This document shows, one piece after another, positions 22,003 through 34,221 of a stretch of DNA of 64,000 nt. The position numbers were made by a program, and so were the translations under genes. The first letter of the stretch is position 1; each line of letters begins with the position of its first letter. The stretch is from the NCBI GenBank assembly GCA_025506515.1, contig CM046451.1, forward strand, positions 44,736,641 to 44,800,640, given 5' to 3'. This DNA comes from Flaveria trinervia (Eukaryota; Streptophyta; Magnoliopsida; Asterales; Asteraceae). The notes beneath the pieces were generated by a model. It saw only the letters and a program-made list of their open reading frames with translations. It did no database searches and was not told the origin of the DNA.

Positions 22003-23791
22003 TTATATGCTACCCTGACAACTCATAAAAGAGTCCTTTCATCACCTCCCTAGAGACACCAAGAGAAAGCTACACTCAAGGTAGCCCATTCCAAGAGACA
22101 AGCTTTCACAAGCCTTTGTTTCTTTTGATGAAAGCACAAGCAAATTTCTTTTCACCCTTGAAGATCTAGATTGTATCCATCCAGAAGACCTAAAATACAC
22201 GGAGATAGTTCATCAAATGGCTCTCCTCACTCACAGAGACAAGTGCAAAGTTTGGACTGGATAAAAGAAAAGTAAAGTGTTACAAATGTAACCAAATGGG
22301 TCATTTTGCAATAGAGTGCAAGGCACTAAGGACAAATAGTGGCCAAGCACAAGCCAGGACAAACTACACTAAAAGAGCCACCTAGAATAAGAAGCCAAAG
22401 CAGCAAGTTGCAGTTGTTGTTGAAGAAGAAGGCTTTGACTAGACTTTCAGGTGGAAGAAGCATCTCCAAACCAAGCACTTATGGCTGACCATGATGAAAA
22501 CGTCCCGTACACCTGAACATATTGCTAAAGTTAATAGATACAGGTCCTACAACATAGAGATGAGATCTGATCTTGAATCCTTAAATATCTTAAAATCTAA
22601 CTTTAAAAGAACTGAAAATGTTTATAAGCTAAAGATATAGGACTTAGAGAAAACCATTTTAACTCTTAAATATGAACATATTAATTACAGGACTCAAATC
22701 AAAGATCTCGTAACTAAGTTGACTAAATGCCAGGCTGAGCTTGTGATCAGCAAAGCCAAGGCAAAAAATGTGTTCTTGGAGAAGAGACCTTCAAGAACAT
22801 CATATCCTCATCCTTGCATGCAAAAGTTTGTTATCAAAATAAGCAGGGTCTGGTATCTAGTGAGATAGGTCCTCCACACATCCTAGGTGTGAAACTTGTG
22901 AAGATGAGCTTCTCCTCATAGACCTCATGACTAAAGAGGATGAAGAAGAGATAGTGATGATGCCTCTGAAAAGAGTGAATAAGAGCATTCTAAGAAGGGT
23001 CACTATCCTTCTAATGAGAGTGAGAAGGTTGGGAAGACCAAGTCAAGAAGAAAGAACTTGATTAGGGAGAGCAATAGGAAGGCAAAAAAATCTCAAGAGA
23101 TTCAGGCCACCTTTAATTCTAAGCAGATTCAGGTGTTTGTATCTTCTGTTTTTGAGGTGGTTAAGATTGAAGACAAAAACTCAAAGTCTAGTACTTAGAG
23201 TTCTAGTTTAGGTCCAACTCATCCATTAACATGAAAAACATTGATCAGTTGTGTACCACAGCAAGACAACCTGAACCATCCAGCTCCAAAGGTAGTTCTC
23301 ACCATAGAAGAATTACCACAACATTTGCAAAGATGAAGATGGAAAAGGAAAGTGATCAAGTTCATCCTTGCTCACAGAAGAAGACTCTTAGGAAGAAGAA
23401 CGTGGACTGTGTTAAGTGTGGTAGTACTTCTTAATTTGCAAAGGATTGTCTCTATAATCCAAAAAGTATTGTCCACATGACCAAGAAAGAGACATCAAAG
23501 AGTTTGGAAAAGAAGAAAGTTTTGGAATAAAATTCTTTTCCTCTAGGAAGCTCCAAAATGAAGAAAAAGACATGTGGAAAAATGCCTTCAGAAGAAAATT
23601 TGGAATCGGAAGAAAGGAATACTTCCGAAGCACTGAAGCCTGCTACAATGTTAGCAAGATCTTTTGATGGTCTGGTCATCAAAACTTCCAAAGTAATCAA
23701 AACTTATGAAGTGTTGAAGGTAAAGTCTAAGACTTGAAAGGTGGTGTGGAAGTCAAAGAGCAATAAGGCTTGGGTTTCCAGATGTAATTAA
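22003..23791 (+). pseudogene. Element C gag, second part
   Basis: Continues the C gag after A3. Visible in shifting frames are SFDESTSKFLFTLEDLDCIHPEDL (22116), a first zinc knuckle CYKCNQMGHFAIEC (about 22277-22320), a leucine/lysine coil near 22560-22760, an acidic/serine stretch, a decayed second knuckle (CVKCGSTS, stop, FAKDC near 23420) and the end SNKAWVSRCN followed by TAA at 23789-23791. The order of features equals A1 and A2 gag. Many stops and frameshifts make it non-functional. Confidence 0.75.
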
Positions 23792-23808
23792 CCATCTCTT
23801 TTGTGCAG

Positions 23809-24821
23809 GAACAACTCCAAACAAATAGAAATTTATGGATCATTAACAATGGTTGTTCTACGCACATGACATACAATAGGTCACTAATTCAGAAATTTGA
23901 GAAAATTGATAGAAGGCAAAAGTCTTTTAGAGGAGATGTTGGTGGTTACATTACATGAAGGGGCAGGGTCACAGATGGTAAGCTCAACATTGAGAAGGTA
24001 AACTTTGTCAAGGAACATGGATACAATCTTTTGAGTGTATCTTAATTTTGTGATCAGAGTACTAACATGCGCTTTAGTATGCATGAGTCCTTTATTCTCA
24101 GGCCCGGGGTGGTCATTCCTCATGAGTATATCCTAATCAGAGCCCCAGGAAAGGAAACATGTACAAGGTGGACTAGTAAGAAACATCTCCATCAAGATAA
24201 GTTTCATGTTTTCTGTCTAAAGCAAATAGTGATTAGTCTTTCCTTTGGCATAAAAGAATATGCCATGTAAACTTTAAAAAACTAAATAATTTACTTAAAA
24301 TGATTTGGTAACTAGAATGCCAAAGAAATAGTTTACAAGTGATGACAATTGTGTTGCATGCCTAAAAGTGAAGCAACACAAGGTTTCTCACAAGCAAAAG
24401 GAAAGAAACTCCATCACTACTCCCCTACACTTGTTACATATGGATCTCTTTCACCCTACTAGTGTAATGAGTTTAGGAAGGACCTCTTATTATTTGGTGA
24501 TCATAGATGACTTCACCAGGTTTATTTGGGTCTTCTTTCTTAGAACTAAGGATAAGACCCTTGAGATTCTGAAGAGTTTCATCTGAATGATTAAGAATAA
24601 ATATGATCACAAGGACAAAACCATAAGATATGATCAGGGAACTTAATTTAAAAACCAAATCCTTGATACATTTTATGATTAAAAAGGTATTGCAAGACAA
24701 TATAGTGCTCCTAGGACTCCTTGGCAAATTGGTATTGCTGAGAGGAGAAATAGGACACTTATTGAAGTTGCAAAAACTATGTTGTCTGACACTAAACTGC
24801 CCATCACCATCTGGGCAGAGG
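23809..24821 (+). pseudogene. Element C pol 5' part: protease and integrase, truncated
   Basis: Protease: WIINNGCSTHMTYNRSL at about 23836. The catalytic Asp of the usual D-[ST]-G is Asn (AAC, 23845-23847) and the next Ser is Asn, so it is inactive. Integrase: HKRICHVNFK-type zinc region near 24250, CLKVKQHK, MDLFHP, IIDDFTRF, a decayed second Asp motif (YDQGT), and AERRNRTLIE with LPITIWAE at the end. The gene is cut at 24821 by D; RT and RNase H are not in the window. The frame needs about six corrections. Confidence 0.8.
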
Positions 24822-25861
24822 TGTAAGGCCCCGTTCCCGGGATGCTCACACTTGGTCAATCATCGCACATAAAACATATAATGTATTAACTTCCTAAAAA
24901 CATGCAGTGGAAACATTAAAATATCCATTTCATTTCATTATAATAGCTTTTGCAAAATAACATATCATTATCAAATTACAAAATACTTGTTGCATTACCT
25001 CACAAAAGCATTATAAAGATGGACGCCATCCAAAACGAGCCAAGTAGCCGTCCTGTGGCATCCTCAACAACCTTTACTTGCCAAATAAAAACACACAAAA
25101 CTCAGTGTTGCTGAGTGAGTTCTAGTTTAAAACAAAACATACTTTACTTTTGTTAAAAACCATCCTTTACTTTCTTTCAAATCATATTATACTTTAATAC
25201 ATGATCACACATCGTACATACACATAGGTAATAACATTATTATCTTCCTTTACTATTCATCATATTCTTTCTTTATCTCATTATCTCTTTCCGGATCAGT
25301 GTCATCGGCTATACCCGAAATGTATGCACAAAGCGGGTACTGGGCCGAAGATCATAAATGACTTCCATAATGCACACAGCCTGACACCAGCACCAGGGCA
25401 AGGAACAAAGATCCCAACTGTATACTACACCCCAAACATAAGCACAAAGCGGGTACTGGGTCGAAGATCATAATGACTTCTATAACGCACAAAGCCTGAC
25501 ACTAGCACCGGGGTGAGTAATCACTATAAACCACGTACTATATCACTGGAGAGTCACAAAGACTAGACCCCTACAGGTATCCTTAAGGGTTAGCCAAACC
25601 AGACACAGTTGAGCTTATGACATTTTAGAGTCGTGCACCTCCGTACATTTTGCTTGCAAGCCTTTCTTTACTTTCTCTTTCATTAATGCATGCATTCTAT
25701 AATTATGTTCCTTTTTTCATTATCTTCCACACTACGTTACATAATACTTTATTATTTCTCTCAGAACTATAACACGTAAAGCCACAAGAAAGATAAACAT
25801 ACATAATAAGGAACATCAACATAAACATACAAACATCGCCATACAAGGCACCATCAATCAT
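24822..25861. mobile_element. Repeat D: LTR-like sequence inserted in C integrase
   Basis: Starts TGTAAGGCCCCG exactly where C integrase coding stops (after the WAE codons). The TGTAA+CCCCG start is reminiscent of many plant Gypsy LTRs, but no coding domain is present to confirm this. It contains a 116-bp-period repeat, and its end near 25510-25590 resembles the window start. It is interrupted at 25862 by A2, so its right end would lie beyond 64000. No gene is seen. Confidence 0.45.
25326..25514. repeat. Two-unit tandem repeat in D, period 116 bp
   Basis: GCACAAAGCGGGTACTGGG followed by CGAAGATCATAA and later CCTGACAC starts at 25326 and recurs at 25442 with few changes. Confidence 0.8.
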
Positions 25862-26614
25862 TGTTTGGATCAGTGATTTATGTTTGATCAATTAGAGTAG
25901 AGTGCAGCGGAATTACAACAATGAATTAGACAATTTAGCAAGAACTCAATTGATATTTAATGGAATCATACACGGTTATATAGAGAGAGAATTCTGCAAA
26001 AGGAATATATCATTCAAATGCTTTCGTGGTGGCTGAAAGTCACACGTTACAATTAGGTCAACATTCCTTATATAAAGAATGTGACGTCTGCTGATGTCAC
26101 TTGATAGTGACATCTAACAGAATTATACAAACAACTAAAACTATGCAAACTACTGAGAAAGTTCTTAACAACTGATTACATCTCAGAGAATGCTAAGTAC
26201 AAGAACATAAAACTACTAAACTAAAACTACAGAAACTATAAACTACTGAAAGGTATATTACAAGTAATAAAAAGGAAAACCATCATAACTACTGATGTTA
26301 ATAACTTTAGCTGTGGTGACAACTACTGATCACTCTGGTCTTCAGTCTTTGTCTTCAGTCTTTGTCTTCAGTCTTTGTTCTTCAGACTTTTAGTTCAGAT
26401 GTTGTCTTTAGCTGATAGTTTCAGACATTGTCTTCAGTACTTCACTTTCAGACTTTGTCTTCAGTAGAAATCTTCAGATCTTGTCTTCAGACTTTGTCTT
26501 CAGACCTTGTAATCAGCTGATGTCTTCAGCCGTTGTGATCTTCTTCAGCAGTTGTAATGTCTATGGGACTTGGAGGTTTTTCTGATCAGGCTCATTGGTT
26601 CTTTTGGTCCAACA
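25862..26614 (-). repeat. A2 3' LTR (753 bp)
   Basis: TGTTTGGATCAGTG start and GGTCCAACA end in plus orientation. A minus-strand TATATAAG box lies at 26067-26074. The upstream U3 (26130-26560) carries AACTACTGA, CTTCAGAC and CTTCAGTAC-type words but fewer clean palindromes than A1, consistent with decay. Confidence 0.9.
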
Positions 26615-26628
26615 AACTCCTCCTGAAC
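26615..26628 (-). other. Polypurine tract of A2
   Basis: Plus AACTCCTCCTGAAC reads GTTCAGGAGGAGTT on minus, directly before the LTR start. Confidence 0.8.
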
Positions 26629-26649
26629 CAATGTAGCCAAAACCTCTAA

Positions 26650-29600
26650 GTTTATTAATCATCCCACTTATTCTTTGGCAGAAACACCCTCTTGATCAGC
26701 TTCAAAGGTAATCATGTAAGCACAGGCCGGGAAAAGGTTTCTGATCTTTTGATTGGCTACGTGTGGAAGGGAACTCTGTCTTGGGGAAACTGGACACAGA
26801 GTCTTGTCCCAACCATGAAACCTAATTGCCATTGATGAGTCTCTAAGACTCTCTTGCATAGGCCTCAAGGAGAACAACTTGTTCCTCCTTTATGTGTTCT
26901 TCTGCTTCTCCCTCAAAGAAGAACTCAGAGCCATATATTCAGACAGACCCTTACTGTCTTCCCATTCTTCAACTCAACAGTTGTGATCTCTCTGTGTGCG
27001 AATTCATCTGGATGAGAGCCTTCTAGCAACAACTGGTGTTCACTCTTTTGAAGATCTTCAAGTCTCTTGTATAACAACCCCTTCTTGATCATTTTGTTCT
27101 CAAGTAAAGACTGAGGGGTTGTCTTTGAGTTGTGTGCTTTCTTGAATTCTTCTATAATCTCCCAGGGTGAGACTACCATAACCAAGATAATCGTAGCATT
27201 CAAAGTCTTTTTCACTTGGCCATGATATCTACTTGGTATGTTCTTCTTGTGTATTCTGGAACTTACCCTGGGGTCTGGCCAAATCCTCACTCTTTCTTTT
27301 TGATGTTGGAATGTATGCCTAAGAGTGTACAGCTTCCGAGCTTGTTTCTTCATTGCTTGAATGGATGAGGACTGAGGGAAGTCCTTGTCAACCATTTTGA
27401 GAAATTGCTCATCATGCTGCTTCTGTTGTTCTACTTCTTCAATCTTCACTTTCACCATTTGCATTTGCAAGTCAGGTGTGATCATCTGTTGACTTCTGGC
27501 CTCAGGTGTTTTAAGTTTGAGAACAGCAGAGATTGGCAGACTGTCTTCATTCTCATCCTCTTCTTCTTCTTCTTCTACCCTCAACACCCTTCTCCTCCTT
27601 CTGGGTGTATCACTGGGTGTGGCTTGAGATGGTTTTTGGGTAATGGAATTGGTTTTGTGTGGTTGAGTTGTGGGTGGTTTTGGTTTAGGGATAGAATTGG
27701 CAGATTTTAGAGATGATTGCTTTGAGGGTTGTTTTTGAGTGGCAGTATGAGAAGGCTGATCTAGCAATTTAGTGATGAGTTTCTTTTGAGTGCTTTGCCA
27801 TCTCAGTTCTCTTCCCAGCACCTGCTTCATCCAGTGCTTCGATGATCAACCCTTTGTTGTAGCTTCCAGCAGAACAGATTTTCTTGGTTATTTCCAAGAT
27901 ACTGTCTCTGGACCAAGACTTTATCTCTATCAATGATCTTCCTAGATATTTGGCAATAAACCTTATCATAATCTCCAACCATTCCCTATCCATCACACTG
28001 TAACTAGCCCATCTTGCTCGAATTTTATTTATCTCCAGCCTTCTGATCTCAACATCTAAGGTGGTTGTGTCATGACCCTATCTGAAGAGTTGATCTATTA
28101 TCTTGTCCATAGATCTGCTGTGATTTATCAGCTTCTTTGACTAGATCTTCAAAGGAATTTTCTCCATCAGACTTTGACTCAGCACTTCTCTTCCGTCTGT
28201 AAGTGATCAGCTGATCTTTACTCTTTGTCTATGCTCAGCTCTTGCACTGTGATAAGTTGTTTCTCTGAGATCAGTTCTTGTTCTTTCTCTAACTCCTTTT
28301 CTTTTTTTGGTTCTTTCTCATCTTCTACTCTCTTCCTTTTCCTTTCTTTCACTATTGGGATCAGGGGCTTGAAAGGCAGAAAGTGACTTGTGAACAGCAT
28401 CATCAAGGAGTGTTTGGATATTTGAGGAGATCCTCTCATCAATGGCTTTATATAATATCTCAGTGATGATGGGAGTGATGAGAGGTAAGGTGCTTTGAAA
28501 GGTTGCAACCATCTGCTTACAGGGGTTCTGTCACTGAGAGGTGGTTCCAAAAGCAGTGGCTGGTGGCTTAGTTAAGTGTATTGGCTGTGTGTTTGGTGAA
28601 CCTTCAAATGAAGGTGCTATCTGTGGGTTTATTGGGGAAGATGGACTTTTATCCTCAGACATTTTGGCTAGCAGTTCTTGAGTCTGCTCACCTCAGTCTC
28701 TAGGATTGTGTTATGGGCTAAGACATCAAAGAAAAAGCCAAGTCATCATCAGTCTTTGCTGAATCATCTGACCTCCTGATTAAATCAGGATGTACATGCC
28801 CTGAGTGTAGATCAGTATATGCATGTGCCCCTTGTTCTTGGTTCTGGGGACTTCCTGCCTCTGGACTTTGTCCTTCATTGGCAGTTGCCTCTGGAGGTCT
28901 TATATATGTTACCAACTTCATCCTGTTCATTTGCTGAATCAGTAGAAGTGGCAGCCTAACCAATGTTCTAACTCCTCTTCTACACTTGGTGATTGAACAC
29001 TATAACCCTTGTGCTGTGGGTTATCAGCAGCATTTTGGTCCTCCCCCTCAATTGTTGAGGTATTCCCAGTGTTAATTGTTTCTGGGGAGGGGGTGAGGAA
29101 TGCATCTGACTCAGCACTTTAGCAACCATAAGGGTTGGGCTTTGAGGGGCGGTTTCATTTGGAGATTGGTCAGAAGCAGATTGCACCCGGGGTGAGAGAT
29201 GTTCTTCAATGGTAACCTTCTCAACTGAGATAGGTTCCAGTAATGTGGTATCCCCAAATTTGGTTGCAACAGGATCCTGTGGAGTGGATACCTGTGCGGT
29301 TTCAGCTGGTTGAGTCTCTGATATTATTGGGGGGTTAGAACCAGTATGTGTTTCCTGTATTGGTGGTACATGGGCATCCTCAGGGGACTCATCTCCCTGA
29401 GTAGCCTTTTTGGGCTTTTGGGGTTTGGGTTTGGTGGGGACTTTGGATCTAGAGGTGGAGGCTGTGGGTTCCCTCTGCTTGGGTTTGAGCAGCCGGGCAG
29501 CCCCTTTGAGAGTAGGGCCAGAGTTATGCCTGGAGTATACCTCAGCTAAGACAGCTGGAGCAGGGACTCCAAGACCAACAAGGCCTTCAGATTTTAATTG

Positions 29601-30225
29601 ATTTAAAATTATGGCCATCAGAAACCTGGGATATAGTAGCCATCTGTTTGTCACAGGTTTCTGAGCCAGATCCTTAAGTTCTAGAAACACTATCTCAGAA
29701 AAATTTAGATTTTGTCATTCAAAGATAGAGTACAATACCTGTTGCCATCGTGAGGACATCTGATCCCATGAAGATGTCTTTGAAGCAAGGTAAGACATTC
29801 ACCATGTGGAAGATAAGTCTTTCAGCGTCATGGAAGTGCTTTTTGAGAATGGTTGTAGCACTTAATTCTCCTTCATACCCGTTGTTGATGAAAGACATAT
29901 CCATGGTGCCTTTCGGGTATTCTATAATACAGGTGGCATCATTCAAATCTAGGGTTTTGCGAATGATGTTAGGGGTGATTACCACCTGTATCTGGTTGAC
30001 CAACGACTGGAGAGTGATTTGGCTATCATTTTCACCGGTTGTTACAGAGACGTTGGTCTAGAATTGGTTTAAGGAATCGGGGTATATGGTAGGATTCAAA
30101 AGAAAGGCTGTTATGTATTGAGAATCAACCATAAGATCGATGGCATTATCAAATTTGTTTCAAAAGGCCGATTTCGAGAGGTAGGCAACACAGTTGTGTC
30201 TGGGTTTGACTTTCATGGTCGCCAT
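26650..30225 (-). pseudogene. A2 additional ORF (aORF) downstream of pol
   Basis: The start ATGGCGACCATG at 30225 parallels the A1 start (MASMQIKP). N-terminal globular domain, about 200 residues: the KPRHNCVAYL-type start, ITPNIIRKTLDLNDATC (29990 downward), EYPKGTMDMSFINNGYEG, MVNVLPCFKDIFMGSDV, LKDLAQKPVTNRWLLYPRF and a GLVGLGVPAPAVLAEVYSRH block. Then follow a proline/serine/threonine-rich linker (29500-28700), a K/E-rich coil with KERKRKRVEDEKEPKKEKE (28350), and the C-terminal domain: GKRTEMAKHSK, RRRRRVLRVEEEEEEDENED (27600), WPDPRVSSRIHKKNIPSRYHG and SPWEIIEEFKKAH to the end near 26650. Basic patches could be nuclear-localisation signals (inference). No signal peptide or membrane segment is seen. 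It is broken by several frameshifts. Confidence 0.8.
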
Positions 30226-30282
30226 TGTTGAGAGAGAAAAGGATAGAAAACGGCTAATGAAACATTCGACTATAAGTGCAGG

Positions 30283-30290
30283 TATTTATA
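30283..30290 (-). promoter_or_regulatory. Internal TATA box upstream of A2 aORF
   Basis: Minus-strand CCTATAAATACC lies 58 bp before the aORF ATG (30225) and directly downstream, in element orientation, of the word array 30300-30900. A1 has the same box and order at 53026-53033. Promoter function is inferred from position and conservation. Confidence 0.65.
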
Positions 30291-30299
30291 GGTTAAGAA

Positions 30300-30900
30300 A
30301 AGGCTGGAAAGAAAACGACTGAAAGTGTTGGTGTTGTCATTAGTTGTATGAAAACAACTAAAGACTTGGTTTTAACTATCAGACATTTGAAACAATTAAA
30401 GACTTGGTTTTGGTCATTAGTAGTTATGAAACTACTGAAAACCTTGGTTTTGTCTTTAGGTGTAGGAGACAACTGAGGACTTGGTGTTAGTCATCAGTAG
30501 TTGTGAAACTACTGAAGACATGGTTTTGTCAGCAGTTGTTTAAGGTGAAACCAGTTTGTGGAAACGATGAAGAGAAAATTCTCATGAGTAGTTTTCGTCA
30601 ATTCTTAGCTTTTCAGCTGTTTCATACTGTCCTCAACACTTACTCATCAGACTTTTTAGCTGTTTTCAATTATTTCATAGGACATTAGTACTTATCTATT
30701 TTTACTAACATCTGTAGTTATAAATACATCAGTAGTTGTAACTACATCAGTTTCTTTTAACAGAAAGTACAGTACTTTTTAAGTAATTAGTCTTCAGTAG
30801 TTATGAACCAACTGAGAATAAAACTTATCAGTACTTATTTGTGACATGTTTACTAATCATCATTAGTACTTGTTTACTGAGATCATCAGTACTTGTCACT
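30300..30900 (-). promoter_or_regulatory. A2 internal word array between pol and aORF
   Basis: Non-coding spacer holding CTTCAGTAGTTT/AACTACTGATGA words. Nearest the TATA box they form about six tandem 35-42 bp units separated by an ACCAAG-type phrase (read on minus). The vocabulary equals that of the A-family LTR U3, yet the sequence is not a copy of the LTR. Likely enhancer for the aORF promoter (inference). Confidence 0.65.
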
Positions 30901-30904
30901 TATT

Positions 30905-33900
30905 CTAGCTGCAGCATACCAAGCCTTAACACAAGGTTTTGGAAAGTTGAACTGTCCAAAGGCTTAGTAAATATATCTGCAAGCTTATCAGCACTTGCAC
31001 AAACTTTGGATCAATCAGACCTTTTTCAAAACAATCCCTAATAAAATGGTGTCTGATCTCTATATGTTTGGTCGTAGAATGTTGGACTGGATTCTTGACG
31101 ATACACAGAGCTGAAGCACTATCCATTAACAATGGAGTCTTAGTCTCTGTAATGCCATAATCCAATAATTGGTTCTAAAGCCAGAGTACCTGAGATGTAC
31201 AACTTGCAGCAGCAATGTACTCTGCTTTAGTAGTGGATGTAGCAAGAGATGTTTGTTTCTTACTCTGCCAAGAAATCAAACAATTGCCTAAGAAATGACA
31301 TCCACCAGAAGTTGACTTTCTCGTTAACTTACACCCTGCATAGTCACTATCAGAAAAAGAAACTAATTTGCAAGAGTGTCAAGTGGAATACCAAAGACCT
31401 AGATATTGTGTACCTTGCAGATATCTAAAGATCCTCTTGACTGCAATCAAATGAGACTCTTTAGGAGCAACCTGAAATCTAGCACAAACACAAGTTGCAA
31501 ACATAATATCTAGTCTTGAAGCTGTTAAGTACATCAAGGACCCAATCATACATCTATAAAGTGTTTCATCAACAACTTTACCTTTCTGATCTACATCCAG
31601 TTGTGTGGTGTTGCACATGGAAGTAGAACAGGGCTTACAGTTTTGTAAATCAAACTTATTCAAAAGAATTTTTGTATATTTTGACTGATGAATGAAGGTT
31701 CCATCAGCCTTTTGTTTGATTTGAAAGCCTAGAAAGAACTGTCATTCGTCCATTGCACTCTTTCAAACTTTGGTTCATTAACTTGTAAAATCATCACACA
31801 ACTGGGGATCAGAGGATGTAAAATTATATCATCAACATAAATTTGAACAAGTAGCTTATGCTGATCTACTTTCTTAATAAACAAAGTTTTATCTATGGAG
31901 CCTCTAGTGAAATTATTTTGAAGAAGAAAATTTGAAAGTGTTTCATACCAGCTCTAGGAGCTTGTTTCAACCATAAAGAGCCTTATCAAGTTTATACACC
32001 CAATCAGGATGTTTATTACCCTCAAAACCTGGTGGTTGACACACATAAACCTCTTCTTTTATTTTTCCATATAAAAAGCACTTTTGACATCCATTTGAAA
32101 AACTTTAAGGTTGTGGAATGCAACATAGGCTAAGAACAATCTAATTACCTCCAGTCTGGCTACAGGGGCAAAGGTTTCGTCATAATCAATACCTTCTTCT
32201 TGTGAAAACCCTTGTACAACAAGTCTAGCCTTGTTCTTGACAATAAGCCCATTTACATCAGTTTTATTCCTAAACACCCACTTAGTGCCTATTGCATACT
32301 TACCTGGGGGTAGAGGAACCAGTTCCCACACTTGCTGTTTTTTGAACTGAAGTAGCTCAAGCTGCATGCTTTAGCCATCCATTGTCTCTTAAAGCAACAT
32401 GATAGTTCTTTGGCTCTAGCTGACTGATGAAGAGAGCATAGAAGCAGAAGTTGGACAATTGACTTTGGGTTGAGACACCAGCATTGATATCACCAATGAT
32501 TTGAGACATGGGGTGATTCTTCAGCTCTTGGTACACTATAAGATCAGTGCAAGTGTTTGTAGCAGGTTCAGCAGCAACAGATGTTGATCCAGACTCTTGA
32601 AACCAAGTATGAGATGGCATTCAAATGATGTAGAGGAGTCAGAAATCTCATGAGCATTTGTATGGATGGAGCTACTAAAGCTACAGGAACATCAAGTTTA
32701 GTGGACTCAGGCACTTGATCACTATACTTGAAAAGGTGAGTACTGATATCATCATCATCTTCAGTACCACCAGGTGGAAGACTTGCTGCAAAAGATGATT
32801 TATTCACATGATCTGCAACAGCTGGAGGTTGATAAGGAACATATTGCAGTATATCTAGATCAAACAACTCCATAGGGTTTTGTCGAATTTTATCCTTAGG
32901 AGATTCATTGAACTTCACATGCAAGTTTCTTCAACTATCTTTGTTCTGCAGTTGAAGACTCTGTAAGCCTTGCATGTGGATGAATATCCTACAAAATACC
33001 CTGCATCCACCTTAGGATCAAATTTGTGGAGTTGATCCTTTGTGTTGAGAATGAAAAAGGACACCCAAAGGCTTTGAAGAATGAAATTAGAGGAGCCAAA
33101 TGATGTAGAACTTCATATGGAGTCTTCATCAACCTCTGATTTACTAAAACTCTATTCTGCACATAGCAAGCTGTGTTGACAGCTTCAGCCCAAAAGGTCA
33201 ATGGCAAACCAGAGTGAGCCAACATGGACCTTGCAGCTTCAATTAGGGTCCTGTTCTTTCTCTCGACTACTCTATTTTGTTCTGGCGTCCTTGGGATGCT
33301 AAACTGCCTCTTGATTCCCATTAAGAGATAAAAATCATCAAGTGTATGGTTTCTGAATTCTGTTCCATTATCACTCCTTATACACTTGACTGATAGGGAA
33401 TACTGCTTACAACACAAAGTTATAATCGTCTGTGCAACCTCATCCTTTGAATGCAAGAAGAAAGTCCATACAAATCTGGAGTAATCATCCACAATTACCA
33501 GATAGTATTTCTTCTTTGCCATGCTCATCACTCTCACAGGACCAAATAGATCCATGTGCAGTAACTACAAGTAGGCAGTGGACTTAGGTTCTTCAATAGG
33601 AGGGAATGAAACTTCGTGTTGTTTTCCTTTCAAACAAGCAGTGTAGATTTCATCACAGTGGAACTCCTTTATTGGTAGACCTCTCACTAAACTATTGTGG
33701 ATCAGTTGATTCATGTTTTTGAGATTTACATGACCCAGCCTTCTATGCCACAGTTTAGATTTCGGAGGAGATGCTTTGGAGAACAGGCAAGGATGACCCT
33801 TCAAATCAATCTTCTTTGACAAATCCAGGGCATATACTCTTCCAATCCTGTTGGCCTTCAGGAGAGTATGTTCATCCAATACCTTGTCAATCAGCCTCAG

Positions 33901-34204
33901 AACTGTGGAAGACAGAATCCTGCATTTCTGGCTTGTGAAAAGTGCAACATGCCTTTATCACACATCTGATTGACACTCAGTAGATTATACTTGAGATTCT
34001 CCACATGGTCAACATCATCAAATCTGATTTCTCCATTAGACACATATCCTTTCCCGATGACGTAACCCTTAGCATCACTTCCAAATGAAACAAATCCCTT
34101 CTTTCCTTGAGAGTAGTCATTAAGAAGAGAACTGGTCCCTGTCATATGCATAGATCCTCCACTGTCTACATACCAGATGCTTCTTTGGCATGCTGAAGAA
34201 CCCT
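30905..34204 (-). pseudogene. A2 pol: protease, integrase, RT, RNase H
   Basis: Order on minus: protease SIWYVDSGGSMHMTG (34180) with intact DSG; GAG-pre-integrase with LWHRRLGHVNLKNMNQL (33740); integrase from MDLFGPVRVMS (33555) with VDDYSRF, RSDNGTEF and VERKNRTLIEAARSML, so the DDE triad is present. The zinc-binding CxxC is damaged (CDETCTAC of A1 is CDEIYTAC here). A variable linker follows, then RT from LLQFKKQQVWELVPLP (32350) with the YVDD codons at 31828-31839 intact, then RNase H with CSTSMCN, SLMYLTASRLD and a truncated end near 30926. Frameshifts separate the blocks and the copy is not functional. Confidence 0.9.
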
Positions 34205-34221
34205 GCATTCATCACAAGGAA

